Position numbers and translations under genes: made by a program. A model generated the notes under the pieces. The model had not been told where the DNA came from, did not search any database, and saw only the letters and a program-made list of their open reading frames with translations. Positions 44,485 to 52,689 of a stretch of 64,000 nt of DNA are shown piece after piece. The stretch covers positions 272,697 through 336,696 of the forward strand of contig NZ_LIVV01000011.1 of the NCBI RefSeq assembly GCF_001905825.1, written 5' to 3'. How positions within the stretch are numbered: position 1 is the first letter of the stretch; each line of letters begins with the position of its first letter. This stretch comes from Streptomyces sp. CB02009. Lineage in GTDB: Bacteria; Actinomycetota; Actinomycetes; Streptomycetales; Streptomycetaceae.

Positions 44485-46388
44485 GTCTCCACCGTACGGG
44501 CGAACTGGGCCGCGTGCAGCCGGGCGTACGCTCCCCCGGCGACGAGGAGTTCCTCGTGGCCGCCCTGCTCGGCGATCGAGCCGCCGTCCATCACCAGGAT
44601 GGTGTCCGCGTCCCGGATCGTGGAGAGCCGGTGGGCGACGACGAAGCTGGTGCGGCCCGTCCTGAGGGAGGCCATCGCCTCCTGGACGAGGAGTTCGGTC
44701 CGGGTGTCGACGGAGCTGGTGGCCTCGTCGAGGACGAGGATGACCGGGTCCGAGAGGAAAGCGCGGGCGAGGGTGACGAGCTGCTTCTCGCCGGCGCTGA
44801 GGCCGCCGCCGTCCTCGTCGAGGACGGTGTCGTAGCCGTTGGGCAGGGTGCGGACGAACCGGTCGGCGTGCGCGGCCCTGGCCGCTTCGACGATCCGCTC
44901 GCGCGAGACCTCGCCCGGCATCCCGTACGCGATGTTGTCGGCGATGGTGCCGCCGAACAGCCAGGTGTCCTGGAGGACCATGCCGATGCCGGAGCGCAGT
45001 TCCTCCCGGGTCATGGCCGCCGTGTCGACGCCGTCCAGGGTGATCCGGCCGCCGGTCACCTCGTGGAACCGGAGGAGCAGGTTGACCAGGGTCGTCTTGC
45101 CGGCGCCGGTGGGGCCGACGATGGCGACGGTCCGGCCCGGCTCCACGGTGAGGGACAGGTCCTCGATGAGCGGCCGGCCCGGCTCGTAGCGGAAGGCGAC
45201 CTTCTCGAAGGAGACCCGGCCGCGGAGCGTCTCCGGCCGCTGCGGCTCGGCCGGGTCCGGGTCCTCCTCCTCGGCGTCGAGGAGGTCGAAGACCCGCTCG
45301 GCGGAGGCCACTCCGGACTGGAGCAGGTTGGCCATGGCGGCGACCTGGGTGATCGGGCCGTTGAAGTCGTACGAGTACTGGATGAAGGCCTGGACGTCGC
45401 CGACGGACAGCGTGCCGCTCGCCACCCGCAGTCCGCCGACCACCGCGATGACCACGTAGTTCAGGTTGCCGACGAAGGTCAGGGCGGGCTGGATGAACCC
45501 GGACACGAACTGGGCCCGGAAGCTCGCCCGGTAGAGCTCCTCGCCCAGCTCGTCGAAGCGGCGGACGGCCTCCGCGCGGCGGCCGAAGACGACGACCTCG
45601 GTGTGGCCGGTGATCATCTCCTCGACGTGGCTGCCGAGCCGGCCGGTGACCGCCCACTGCTTCACGAACTGCGGCTGGGCACGGCGGCCGACGAAGCCGG
45701 CGACGACGATCGAGACGGGCACGGTGGCGAGGGCGACGAGGGCCAGCACCGGGGAGACCCAGAACATCATCGCGAGGACGCCGACCAGGGTCAGCAGAGC
45801 GCGGACCATCTGGCTGAAGGCCTGCTGGAGGGTCTGGGTGATGTTGTCGATGTCGTTGGTGGTGCGGGAGAGGACCTCGCCGCGCTCCTGCCGGTCGAAG
45901 TAGCCGAGGGGCAGCTTCGCCAGCTTGTGCTGGGCGTCCTCGCGGAGCCGGTGGCCGGCCCGCTGGACGACGGTGGTGGCGATCCGTAACTGCACCCAGG
46001 TGAAGAGGGAGGACCCGGCGACGACCAGGGCGGACAGGGCGAGGAGCCGGCCGACCGCCCGGAAGTCCACCCCGGCCGGGCCGGTGGCGCCGGTGATGAC
46101 GAGGTCGGTGGCGCGGCCGAGGAGGAGGGGGTTGAGGACGGTGAGGGCGACGCCCGTGGCGCCAGCGGCGAGGAGGCCGAGGAGCGGGGCCCGGTCGGGG
46201 GCGAGGGTGCGCAGCAGGCGGAGCCCGGAGGCTCGGAAGGACAGGGAGCGTTCGACGCCGGGCGTGGCGGGGAGGCCGGGGCCCCGCTGCGAGGAGGAGG
46301 GGCCGGTGCGGGCGGGGACGGCGCGGGGGCCCTCCCCGGGTCCTTCGGGTGTGTCCTGCGCGGTGCGGCTCTCCGTGGCCGTGCTCAT
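44481..46388 (-). CDS. ABC exporter half-transporter, catalytic subunit (pair B)
   Basis: 635 residues: a 45-residue cytoplasmic tail rich in Pro, Ser and Gly, six exporter helices, then the nucleotide-binding domain with Walker A GPTGAGKTT, variant signature LSAGEKQL and Walker B LVLDEATSSVD (catalytic Glu present). It is the paralogue of the protein at 25421-27382 and should pair with the gene just upstream. ATG at 46388 overlaps the upstream stop by four bases and its own TGA overlaps the CutA-GGCT start, so three genes are chained by overlaps. Its place behind a SoxR box suggests export of a redox-active compound. Confidence 0.93.
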   Translation of the reverse strand: MSTATESRTAQDTPEGPGEGPRAVPARTGPSSSQRGPGLPATPGVERSLSFRASGLRLLRTLAPDRAPLLGLLAAGATGVALTVLNPLLLGRATDLVITGATGPAGVDFRAVGRLLALSALVVAGSSLFTWVQLRIATTVVQRAGHRLREDAQHKLAKLPLGYFDRQERGEVLSRTTNDIDNITQTLQQAFSQMVRALLTLVGVLAMMFWVSPVLALVALATVPVSIVVAGFVGRRAQPQFVKQWAVTGRLGSHVEEMITGHTEVVVFGRRAEAVRRFDELGEELYRASFRAQFVSGFIQPALTFVGNLNYVVIAVVGGLRVASGTLSVGDVQAFIQYSYDFNGPITQVAAMANLLQSGVASAERVFDLLDAEEEDPDPAEPQRPETLRGRVSFEKVAFRYEPGRPLIEDLSLTVEPGRTVAIVGPTGAGKTTLVNLLLRFHEVTGGRITLDGVDTAAMTREELRSGIGMVLQDTWLFGGTIADNIAYGMPGEVSRERIVEAARAAHADRFVRTLPNGYDTVLDEDGGGLSAGEKQLVTLARAFLSDPVILVLDEATSSVDTRTELLVQEAMASLRTGRTSFVVAHRLSTIRDADTILVMDGGSIAEQGGHEELLVAGGAYARLHAAQFARTVET

Positions 46389-48118
46389 GCGGCTTCCTCC
46401 TCGGTGAGCTGGGAGAGGACGATCTCCCGGTAGGTGGGGTTGTCCTGCATCAGCGACGTGTGGGTGCCGGTGCCGACGTTCCGGCCCCGGTCGAGGACGA
46501 CGATCCGGTCGGCCTGCCGGATGGTGGAGACCCGCTGGGCGACGATGACGACGGTGGCGTCCGCCGTCTCCTCCTTCAGGGCGGCGCGGAGCCGGGCGTC
46601 GGTGCGGGGGTCGAGGGCGGAGAAGGAGTCGTCGAAGAGGTAGAGGCGGGGGCGGGCGACGAGGACCCGGGCGATGGCGAGCCGCTGCCGCTGGCCGCCG
46701 GAGAAGTTGGTGCCGCCCTGGGAGACGGGCGCGTCGAGCCCCTCGTCGAGCCCGCGGACGAAGTCGGCGGCCTGGGCGATGTCGAGGGCGTGCCAGAGGT
46801 CTTCGTCGGTGGCGTCGGGTCGGCCGTAGCGGAGGTTGGTGGCGATGGTTCCGGAGAAGAGGTACGGCTTCTGCGGGACGAGTCCGACGGTCTTGGCCAT
46901 GAGGTCGGGGGCGAGGTCGCGGACGTCGACGCCGTCGACGAGGACTTCGCCGCCGGTGGCGTCGAAGAGGCGGGGGACGAGTCCGAGGAGGGTGGACTTG
47001 CCGCTGCCGGTGGAGCCGATGATCGCGGTCGTCTCGCCCGGCCGGGCTTCGAGGGCGACGTCCTTGAGGACCGACTCCTCCGCGCCCGGGTACCGGAAGT
47101 CCGCGCCGCGGACCTCCAGATGACCGCGGTCGTCCGTGGTGGCGACGGGGAAGACCGGCGGGGCGACGGACGGGCGGGTGTCGAGGACCTCGCGGACGCG
47201 GACGGCGCCCGCCTCGGCCCGGGGCATGTGCATGAAGAGGAAGAGGGCCATCATCACGGACATCGAGATCTGGAGCAGGTAGCCGAGGAAGGCGACGAGC
47301 CCGCCGGGCTGGAGGGTGCCGGAGTCGATGCGGTGGGCACCGACGTAGACGAGGGCGACGGTGGTCAGTTCCCAGACGATGAGGACCGTCGGGAACATCA
47401 GGGCCTGGAGTCGGCCGGCCCGGAGGCCGACGGAGTGGAGTTCGCCGTTGGCGGCGGCGAACCGTTCCCGCTCGTGCCGGTCGCGGACGAAGGCGCGGAC
47501 CACCCGGACGCCGGTGATCTGCTCGCGCAGCACCCGGTTGGCGCGGTCGATCCGCTCCTGCATGCCCGTGAAGAGCGGCCGCATCCGCAGGACGACGGTC
47601 CCGACGGCGCCGGTCATCACCGGCACGAAGAGCAGCAGCACCAGGGCGAGCGGAACGTCCTGGCGCAGGGCCATGGCGATGCCGCCGAAGCAGAGGAGCG
47701 GCGCGGCGACCAGCATGGTCAGGACGAGGACGGTGAACGTCTGGATCTGCTGGACGTCGTTGGTCGTACGGGTGATCAGGGAGGCGGCGCCGAACCTGCC
47801 CCGCTCCCGTGCGGAGAAGTCCTGGACCCGGCGGAAGACCTCGGAGCGCAGGTCGCGGGCGACGCCCATGGCGACCCGGGCGCCGGTGTAGGTGGCGGCG
47901 GCCGCGGCGGCCGCCTGGAGGAGGGTGACGGCGACCATCGCGGCGCCGCCGCTGAGGACGCGGCCGGTGTCGCCGCGCAGGACGCCGTGGTCGATGACGC
48001 CGGCGTTGAGGGCGGGCAGCGCGAGGGAGGCGAGGGACTGGGCGAGCTGGAGGGCGACGAGGAGGACGAGGAGGGACCGGTACGGCCTGAGGCGGGGCGC
48101 GAGCAGTCGCAGCAGCAT
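46385..48118 (-). CDS. ABC exporter half-transporter, degenerate-site subunit (pair B)
   Basis: 577 residues, the same length as its paralogue at 23688-25421. Exporter membrane domain about 1-310, then a nucleotide-binding domain with Walker A GSTGSGKST, signature NFSGGQRQRL and Walker B YLFDDSFSALD, again with Asp instead of the catalytic Glu. Together with the following gene it forms a heterodimeric exporter. The central 368 bases of its ATP-binding region are nearly identical to the other copy. It starts 12 bases after the FMN reductase gene and so lies in the SoxR-controlled operon. Confidence 0.93.
   Translation of the reverse strand: MLLRLLAPRLRPYRSLLVLLVALQLAQSLASLALPALNAGVIDHGVLRGDTGRVLSGGAAMVAVTLLQAAAAAAATYTGARVAMGVARDLRSEVFRRVQDFSARERGRFGAASLITRTTNDVQQIQTFTVLVLTMLVAAPLLCFGGIAMALRQDVPLALVLLLFVPVMTGAVGTVVLRMRPLFTGMQERIDRANRVLREQITGVRVVRAFVRDRHERERFAAANGELHSVGLRAGRLQALMFPTVLIVWELTTVALVYVGAHRIDSGTLQPGGLVAFLGYLLQISMSVMMALFLFMHMPRAEAGAVRVREVLDTRPSVAPPVFPVATTDDRGHLEVRGADFRYPGAEESVLKDVALEARPGETTAIIGSTGSGKSTLLGLVPRLFDATGGEVLVDGVDVRDLAPDLMAKTVGLVPQKPYLFSGTIATNLRYGRPDATDEDLWHALDIAQAADFVRGLDEGLDAPVSQGGTNFSGGQRQRLAIARVLVARPRLYLFDDSFSALDPRTDARLRAALKEETADATVVIVAQRVSTIRQADRIVVLDRGRNVGTGTHTSLMQDNPTYREIVLSQLTEEEAA
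46758..47125 (-). repeat. 368-bp near-identical tract shared with 24681-25048, copy 2
   Basis: Reverse complement of this block matches 24681-25048 at 363 of 368 bases, with all five differences at synonymous third or first (Arg) codon positions. Identity ends sharply on both sides. Within the tract, codons such as GAA and GGA are more frequent than in the flanks of either gene. Confidence 0.9.
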
Positions 48119-48130
48119 GGTGACGATTCC

Positions 48131-48790
48131 TCACGCGCCGTACGGATGGATGGACTTGGCGTTCCTGAGGGCGCGTCCCCACCATCCGAGCTGGTCGAGG
48201 AGCGCCTTGGCCGCGCCTTCCGCGGCGGCCGGGTCCTTGTGCCGTCCGTCCTCGTCGAACAGCCCGTGGGCGTGGTGGAAGGAGACGGTGTCGCGGACGG
48301 TGACCGCGTGCATCTCGGCGTACACCTGCCGGAGCTGCTCGACGGCGCGCAGGCCGCCGGAGATGCCGCCGTAGGAGACGAAGCCGACGGGCTTGGCCTG
48401 CCATTCCGTGTAGTGCCGGTCGATCAGGTTCTTGAGGGCGGCCGGGAAGGAGTGGTTGTACTCGGGGGTGATGACGACGTAGGCGTCGGCGTTCTCCAGC
48501 ACCGGTGTGACCTTGGCGAGTTCGGCGCGGACGGCCGGGGACGGGTCGTAGGAGAGGGAGGTGGGGAGGTCGGTCTCGGCGAGGTCGAGGACGGTGACAT
48601 GGAAGTCCTCGCGCTCGGCGAGCCGGGAGCGGAACCAGTCGGTGACGACCGGGGCGAAGCGGCCTTCGCGGTCGCTGGCGACGACGAGGGCGAGGGTGAG
48701 CGGGGCGGGGGCGGAGGCGGCTTCCGCGGCGGCGGGCCGCACGGAGGGGGCGGCGGGAACGGTGGCCGTGGAGGCGTTCGTGGTGTCCAT
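48131..48790 (-). CDS. NADPH-dependent FMN reductase (SoxR-box flavoprotein)
   Basis: 219 residues. After an Ala/Pro/Ser-rich leader of about 30 residues comes a flavodoxin-like FMN_red fold: LTLALVVASDREGRFAPVV at the flavin phosphate site, then ADAYVVITPEYNHSFPAALKN, the hallmark PEYN-x-S-x-P motif, and VGFVSYGGISGGLRAVEQLR. It likely reduces FMN, quinones or redox-cycling compounds. The ATG lies just downstream of a SoxR-box promoter with no ribosome-binding site, so the mRNA is probably leaderless. In S. coelicolor a homologous NADPH-dependent FMN reductase is a known SoxR target (from memory). First gene of an operon with pair B of the ABC exporters. Confidence 0.9.
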   Translation of the reverse strand: MDTTNASTATVPAAPSVRPAAAEAASAPAPLTLALVVASDREGRFAPVVTDWFRSRLAEREDFHVTVLDLAETDLPTSLSYDPSPAVRAELAKVTPVLENADAYVVITPEYNHSFPAALKNLIDRHYTEWQAKPVGFVSYGGISGGLRAVEQLRQVYAEMHAVTVRDTVSFHHAHGLFDEDGRHKDPAAAEGAAKALLDQLGWWGRALRNAKSIHPYGA

Positions 48791-48797
48791 GCGGATG

Positions 48798-48828
48798 ATC
48801 GTGGTACCTCAAGTTTGGTTGAGGTCAA
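48798..48828 (-). promoter_or_regulatory. SoxR box (48806-48825) and overlapping promoter
   Basis: A perfect 7-base inverted repeat, ACCTCAA and TTGAGGT separated by six bases, matches the arms of the classical SoxR operator. On the minus strand a -35 TTGACC (48828-48823) and a poor -10 CACGAT (48803-48798) are 19 bases apart, the over-long spacer that MerR-family activators correct. Transcription would begin almost at the ATG (48790). SoxR itself is not encoded in the window. Confidence 0.88.
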
Positions 48829-48882
48829 GCGGCGTCCGACGGCTCTTTCCCCGGGGCGTTTCCCCGGACGTACGGTGAGGGC

Positions 48883-49647
48883 ATGACGACTCCGCCTCCC
48901 TACATCGAGATCGACGGCGTCCCCGCGGCCACCGACCCCGGACTGCTCGCCGCCCTCATGTCCGGCTTCGGCCACTTCACCGCGATGCAGGTGCGGAACG
49001 GGCGCGTGAAGGGCCTGGACCTGCACCTCGCCCGTCTCGACCGCGCCACCCGCGAGCTCTTCGACCGGGAGCTGGACGGCGGGCGGATCCGCTCCCTGAT
49101 AACCGGCGCCCTGGAGTCCTCGGGGCAGCGGAACGCCTCGGTACGGGTGTACGTGTACCCGGGCATCCGCCTCGTGGTGACGGTCGCCCCGCCCGCCCCG
49201 GACGGCCTCGGCGCCCCGCAGCGCCTGACCACCGCCGAGTACTGGCGGCCCGCGCCGCACCTCAAGCACCTCGGCGGCTTCGGCCAGAGCTACCACCGCG
49301 AGGCGGCCCAGCGCGCCGGTTACGACGACGCCGTGCTGATCTCCCCGTACGGCGAGATCGCCGAGGGAGCCATCACCAACATCGCGTTCTGGGACGGAAG
49401 TTCCCTGGTCTGGCCGTCGGCGCCGTGCCTCGAAGGCATCACCATGGCCCTCCTGGAGCCCCGCCTCCCCTCGGTCCGCCGCCCGGTCACCCTGGCCGAC
49501 CTCTCCGGCTACCGGGCCGCGCTCGTCACCAACTCCCGTTCCATAGCGGCCGTGACGTCGATCGACGAGGTGACGTTCGCGGTGGACGAGGAGCTGATGG
49601 AGCGGGTGTACTCGACCTACGACTCGGTGGAGTGGGACGAGTTGTAG
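48883..49647 (+). CDS. Class IV aminotransferase-like PLP enzyme
   Basis: 254 residues of PLP fold type IV (branched-chain aminotransferase / aminodeoxychorismate lyase group). The PLP-Lys candidate is in APHLKHLGGFGQSYHREAA near residue 128. Downstream are GYDDAVLISPYGEIAEGAITNI (the conserved Glu near 167 followed by G-x-x-T/S-N-I) and CLEGITMALLE. Family members act on D- or L-amino acids or aminodeoxychorismate; no pathway genes are adjacent to narrow this. It is divergent from the SoxR-box operon, with 92 bases between the starts. Confidence 0.85.
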   Translation: MTTPPPYIEIDGVPAATDPGLLAALMSGFGHFTAMQVRNGRVKGLDLHLARLDRATRELFDRELDGGRIRSLITGALESSGQRNASVRVYVYPGIRLVVTVAPPAPDGLGAPQRLTTAEYWRPAPHLKHLGGFGQSYHREAAQRAGYDDAVLISPYGEIAEGAITNIAFWDGSSLVWPSAPCLEGITMALLEPRLPSVRRPVTLADLSGYRAALVTNSRSIAAVTSIDEVTFAVDEELMERVYSTYDSVEWDEL

Positions 49648-49693
49648 AGCAACTCGGGATCGACACGGGATCGACACGGGGGAGTTCAGCGGA

Positions 49694-51406
49694 ATGGTCG
49701 CGAGATACGTCGTCTCGCCGCGCGGCGGGCGGCGCGCCCACCCCGACATCACGTCGGCGCTCCGGGCGGCGGCCGCACGGGGCCGGCCGGCCCTGATCGA
49801 GATCGCGCCCGGCCGGTACGAGGAGTCCCTCACCGTCCGGGGCGACATGCGGCTGGTCGCGGCCGAGGGCCCGGGCTCCGTGGTCGTCGGCCGGCCCCGC
49901 GGCCCCGTCCTGGACGCCGCCGGATCGGTCCGGGTGCACGGCCTCACCCTGGTCGGCCGTGAGACGGACGTCGCCGCCTGCCACGCGGGCGCGCTGACAC
50001 TCGAGCACACCGAGATCCGCGCCCACGGCGGCGTCGCCCTGCACGCCCGGCCGCACACCACCGTCACCCTGCGGGACAGCGTGGTCGCCCACGGCAGGAC
50101 CCTCTTCACCGGCGGCGCGGGGCTGGTCGAGCGCTGCCGGTTCACCGACGCCCCCGACAACGCCGTCGCCGTGATCGAGGGGGCGCGCGTCTCCGTCCTG
50201 GGCAGCCTGATCGAGGGCAGCAGGATCCACGGGCTGCGGGTCAGCGACGCGCACGCCGAGGTCGTCGGCTGCGAGCTGACCGGCACCGGGCAGGCGGCCC
50301 TCACGGCGGACGCCCGGGCCCGGCTCGTCGTGGCGGACTGCGTGATCACCGCCGTGCACGGCGAGGGGATCATGTTCACCGAGCAGTCCAGGGGCTCCGT
50401 CGACCGCACGAGGGTCGACGGAGCCCGGCACGGCATCGGCGCGGCCGGCGGCGCCGATCCGCTGGTACGGGGCTGCGTCCTCGCCGACTGCCACGACACC
50501 GGCATCAACGTGCAGACGGACGCACGGGGCCGGTTCGAGGACTGCCAGGTGCTCGGCTCCGGCAACATCGCGGTGTTCGTGACCAAGGGCGGCGCGCCGG
50601 AGGTGCACGGCGGCCGCATCTCCGGCGGCAACGTCGGCATCGCGGTCACCGAGAGCGCCCGGGGCCGCTTCACCGGCATCGCGGTCGAGGACCTGACCAA
50701 CACCGCGCTGCGGGTCTTCGACGACTCCGGGGCCACGTTCACGGACCTGCGGGTGGAGCGCTGCCAGTCCGGCCTGGAGGCCCGGGGCAACGGCGGCACC
50801 ACCGCCGAGGTCGCGGACACGGCCTTCCGCGACTGCGAGATGGCCGCCGTGGCCATCGGCGGCCAGTCCCGCGTCACGCTCAGGAACGTGACGGCCGAGC
50901 GCGGCATCCTCGGCTTCGGCGTCTCCGACGAGGCACAGCTGCGCGTGACCGACAGCGTCGTCACGGCGGTGAGCGGCGCCGGGGCCGGAGCCCTCGGCAG
51001 CGGACGGCTCATCGCCCGGAACCTCACGGTGAACGGCTCGGGGGCGCTCGGCGTCTACGGGACGGGCTCCGCGTACCTCGACATCACGCGGAGCGGGTTC
51101 GCCGACTGCGCGCACGCCGGCGCGAGCTTCGACGCGGAGGCCGGCGGGCAGCTGGTGGACTGCGCGGTCGACGGCACCACCGGGGTGGCCGTCGTCGGCA
51201 ACGGCCGGGTCGAGACGGTCCGGCTGCGGACCTCGCTCAAGGTCCTCCGGCACGCGGAGAAGCCGGCCGGGCCGCCGCAGCAGATCATCAACATCTTCAA
51301 CGGGCCGGTCTTCAACGGGCCGGTCCACGACATCCAGGTGGCCTGGGGCAACGAGAACGTCAGCCAGCACCAGGACAGGACGGAAGGAGACGGTTCCCGC
51401 TCATGA
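49694..51406 (+). CDS. Right-handed parallel beta-helix protein with C-terminal NGPVF motif tail
   Basis: 570 residues, no signal peptide or membrane helix. Residues 1-60 form an entry region (PALIEIAPGRYEESLTVRGD), then about 18-20 coils of a parallel beta-helix of pectate-lyase type run to residue 515, with recurrent patterns such as VRVHGLTL, GGRISGGNVGIAVTE and GTGSAYLDITRSGF. No polygalacturonase or lyase catalytic set is evident, so it is more likely a binding scaffold. Residues 531-561 carry the motif IINIFNGPVF and a following AWGN-x-x-V-x-Q, repeated in the next protein. ATG start with a GGGGGAG nearby. It overlaps the next gene by four bases (ATGA), so the two products are made together. 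Confidence 0.8.
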   Translation: MVARYVVSPRGGRRAHPDITSALRAAAARGRPALIEIAPGRYEESLTVRGDMRLVAAEGPGSVVVGRPRGPVLDAAGSVRVHGLTLVGRETDVAACHAGALTLEHTEIRAHGGVALHARPHTTVTLRDSVVAHGRTLFTGGAGLVERCRFTDAPDNAVAVIEGARVSVLGSLIEGSRIHGLRVSDAHAEVVGCELTGTGQAALTADARARLVVADCVITAVHGEGIMFTEQSRGSVDRTRVDGARHGIGAAGGADPLVRGCVLADCHDTGINVQTDARGRFEDCQVLGSGNIAVFVTKGGAPEVHGGRISGGNVGIAVTESARGRFTGIAVEDLTNTALRVFDDSGATFTDLRVERCQSGLEARGNGGTTAEVADTAFRDCEMAAVAIGGQSRVTLRNVTAERGILGFGVSDEAQLRVTDSVVTAVSGAGAGALGSGRLIARNLTVNGSGALGVYGTGSAYLDITRSGFADCAHAGASFDAEAGGQLVDCAVDGTTGVAVVGNGRVETVRLRTSLKVLRHAEKPAGPPQQIINIFNGPVFNGPVHDIQVAWGNENVSQHQDRTEGDGSRS

Positions 51407-51864
51407 ACGAACGACCGGACGAGAACGCCACGCCGGAGCAGGACGCGCAGGGGAGCCCCGCGGCCCAGGTGAACCACTACAACGGACCGGTGTTCCACGG
51501 CACCGTCTCGCAGGGCCAGTTCGCCTGGGACAACGGGACCGTCACCCAGAACCAGCAGAACAACGGCACGCCCGGCACGGTCGCCCCGGGGTACGAGGCA
51601 CTCGCCGAGCGGATCGGCGAGCTCCTCCGGCAGCTCCCCGGGGCCGGCCTCGGGGAGGCGGAGCAGCGCGACACCCAGGAGGCGGCCGAGGAGGTCCTGG
51701 CGGTGATCAGCCAGGAGGAGCCGGTCGAGGAGGGCAGGGTGCGCCGGGCGCTCACCACGCTCAGGGGCGCGCTCGCCCCGGTGGCGACCGGTGTCGCGGC
51801 CGGCGCGACGGTGGGCGCGCAGGAGTGGGCCCTGGCGGCGATCACCGGCCTGACGGGGGGCTGA
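51403..51864 (+). CDS. Small partner protein with N-terminal NGPVF motif and helical C-terminal domain
   Basis: 153 residues, coupled to the beta-helix gene by an ATGA overlap. Residues 22-52 (VNHYNGPVFHGTV, then FAWDN-x-x-V-x-Q) align without gaps to residues 531-561 of the upstream protein, 15 of 31 identical. Residues 60-153 are helical and acidic, with a pattern common at the ends of actinobacterial proteins of uncharacterised modules: ERIGELLRQLPGAGL, a heptad-like EAAEEVLAVISQEEP, then LRGALAPVATGVAAGATVGA and QEWALAAI. It may be a soluble adaptor that co-assembles with the beta-helix protein. Not recognised as a named family. Confidence 0.75.
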   Translation: MNERPDENATPEQDAQGSPAAQVNHYNGPVFHGTVSQGQFAWDNGTVTQNQQNNGTPGTVAPGYEALAERIGELLRQLPGAGLGEAEQRDTQEAAEEVLAVISQEEPVEEGRVRRALTTLRGALAPVATGVAAGATVGAQEWALAAITGLTGG

Positions 51865-52103
51865 CGGGCGGCACCGGTCACCCGTTCGGCACGGAGCATC
51901 AGCTGACACAACGACACCCGCCCTGACCTGCACGTATGCCGGAAATCCAGGCGACACACCGTATCGGACGGCCCAATCCTGATGCCTCATCAGGAGGCGC
52001 GGCGCGCGCGGCGGCTCTTATCTCGGTCTCAGAAGGCCGTTCCGGGAAGTCCCTCCCGGGAGGACCGCCCCGCTCGACCGCTCGCGCGCCCCGGAGGCCC
52101 CCC

Positions 52104-52610
52104 ATGCGCACCATTGTCCGCCTGTTCACCGGTACCGCGCTGACGGTCGCCGCGATCGGAGCCCTCGCCGTCCCCTCGGCATTCGCCGGCGACTCCGAGT
52201 GGCTCGAGATCTTCCCCTCCGAGGCCGAACCCGGCGCCAGCGTCACCGTGAACACGCTCGCCTGCGGCAAGCACGGCCGCGGCGTCGGGGACGCGAACTC
52301 GCTCGGCGCGGGCGAGTTCCAGCTGCGCCCGAGCACGCACAAGGAGGTCGTGGTCGGCCAGTTCCACGTACCGGAGCACGCCAAGGCCGGCACGTACGGC
52401 ATCAGCGTGGCCTGCGACAACGGCAAGACGGCCCGGGGAGACCTGACCGTCAAGCACCGCCGTCCCAGCGGCCACGTCCAGACCGGTGTCGGGGGCAGCG
52501 TCGGCCCCGACACCGCCCAGGTCACGGCAGGCGCGGCGGTGCTGGCCGCAGCTGCCGTGGGCGGGGTCTTGCTCCTGCGCCGCCGGGCGAGCGGCGCGCA
52601 GGGCCACTGA
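52104..52610 (+). CDS. Secreted, C-terminally anchored hypothetical protein
   Basis: 168 residues from the ATG at 52104, which has CGGAGG before it and opens a classical signal peptide (MRTIVRLFTGTALTVAAIG, cleavage near SAFAGD). The mature part is an immunoglobulin-like or fibronectin-like beta domain (EWLEIFPSEAEPGASVTVNT, CGKHGRG, VACDNGKTARGDLTVKH). It ends in a hydrophobic helix and Arg-rich tail (AAVLAAAAVGGVLLLRRR). That is the architecture of a sortase substrate, but no LPXTG or LAXTG precedes the helix; the nearest sequence is GPDTAQVTAG. A class F-type sortase gene follows, with a hairpin between them. Confidence 0.82.
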   Translation: MRTIVRLFTGTALTVAAIGALAVPSAFAGDSEWLEIFPSEAEPGASVTVNTLACGKHGRGVGDANSLGAGEFQLRPSTHKEVVVGQFHVPEHAKAGTYGISVACDNGKTARGDLTVKHRRPSGHVQTGVGGSVGPDTAQVTAGAAVLAAAAVGGVLLLRRRASGAQGH

Positions 52611-52624
52611 GACCATCCGCCTGT

Positions 52625-52668
52625 CCTGCCCCCGCCGGAGCGCCCGAACACGGCCCGGCGGGGGCAGG
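52625..52668 (+). terminator. Hairpin between the secreted protein gene and the sortase gene
   Basis: A perfect 14-base-pair stem (52625-52638 and 52655-52668) with a 16-base loop lies 14 bases past the stop and 21 bases before the sortase GTG. It may terminate or attenuate transcription so that less sortase than substrate is made. Confidence 0.7.
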
Positions 52669-52689
52669 GCCACACCCCAGGGAGCCCAG

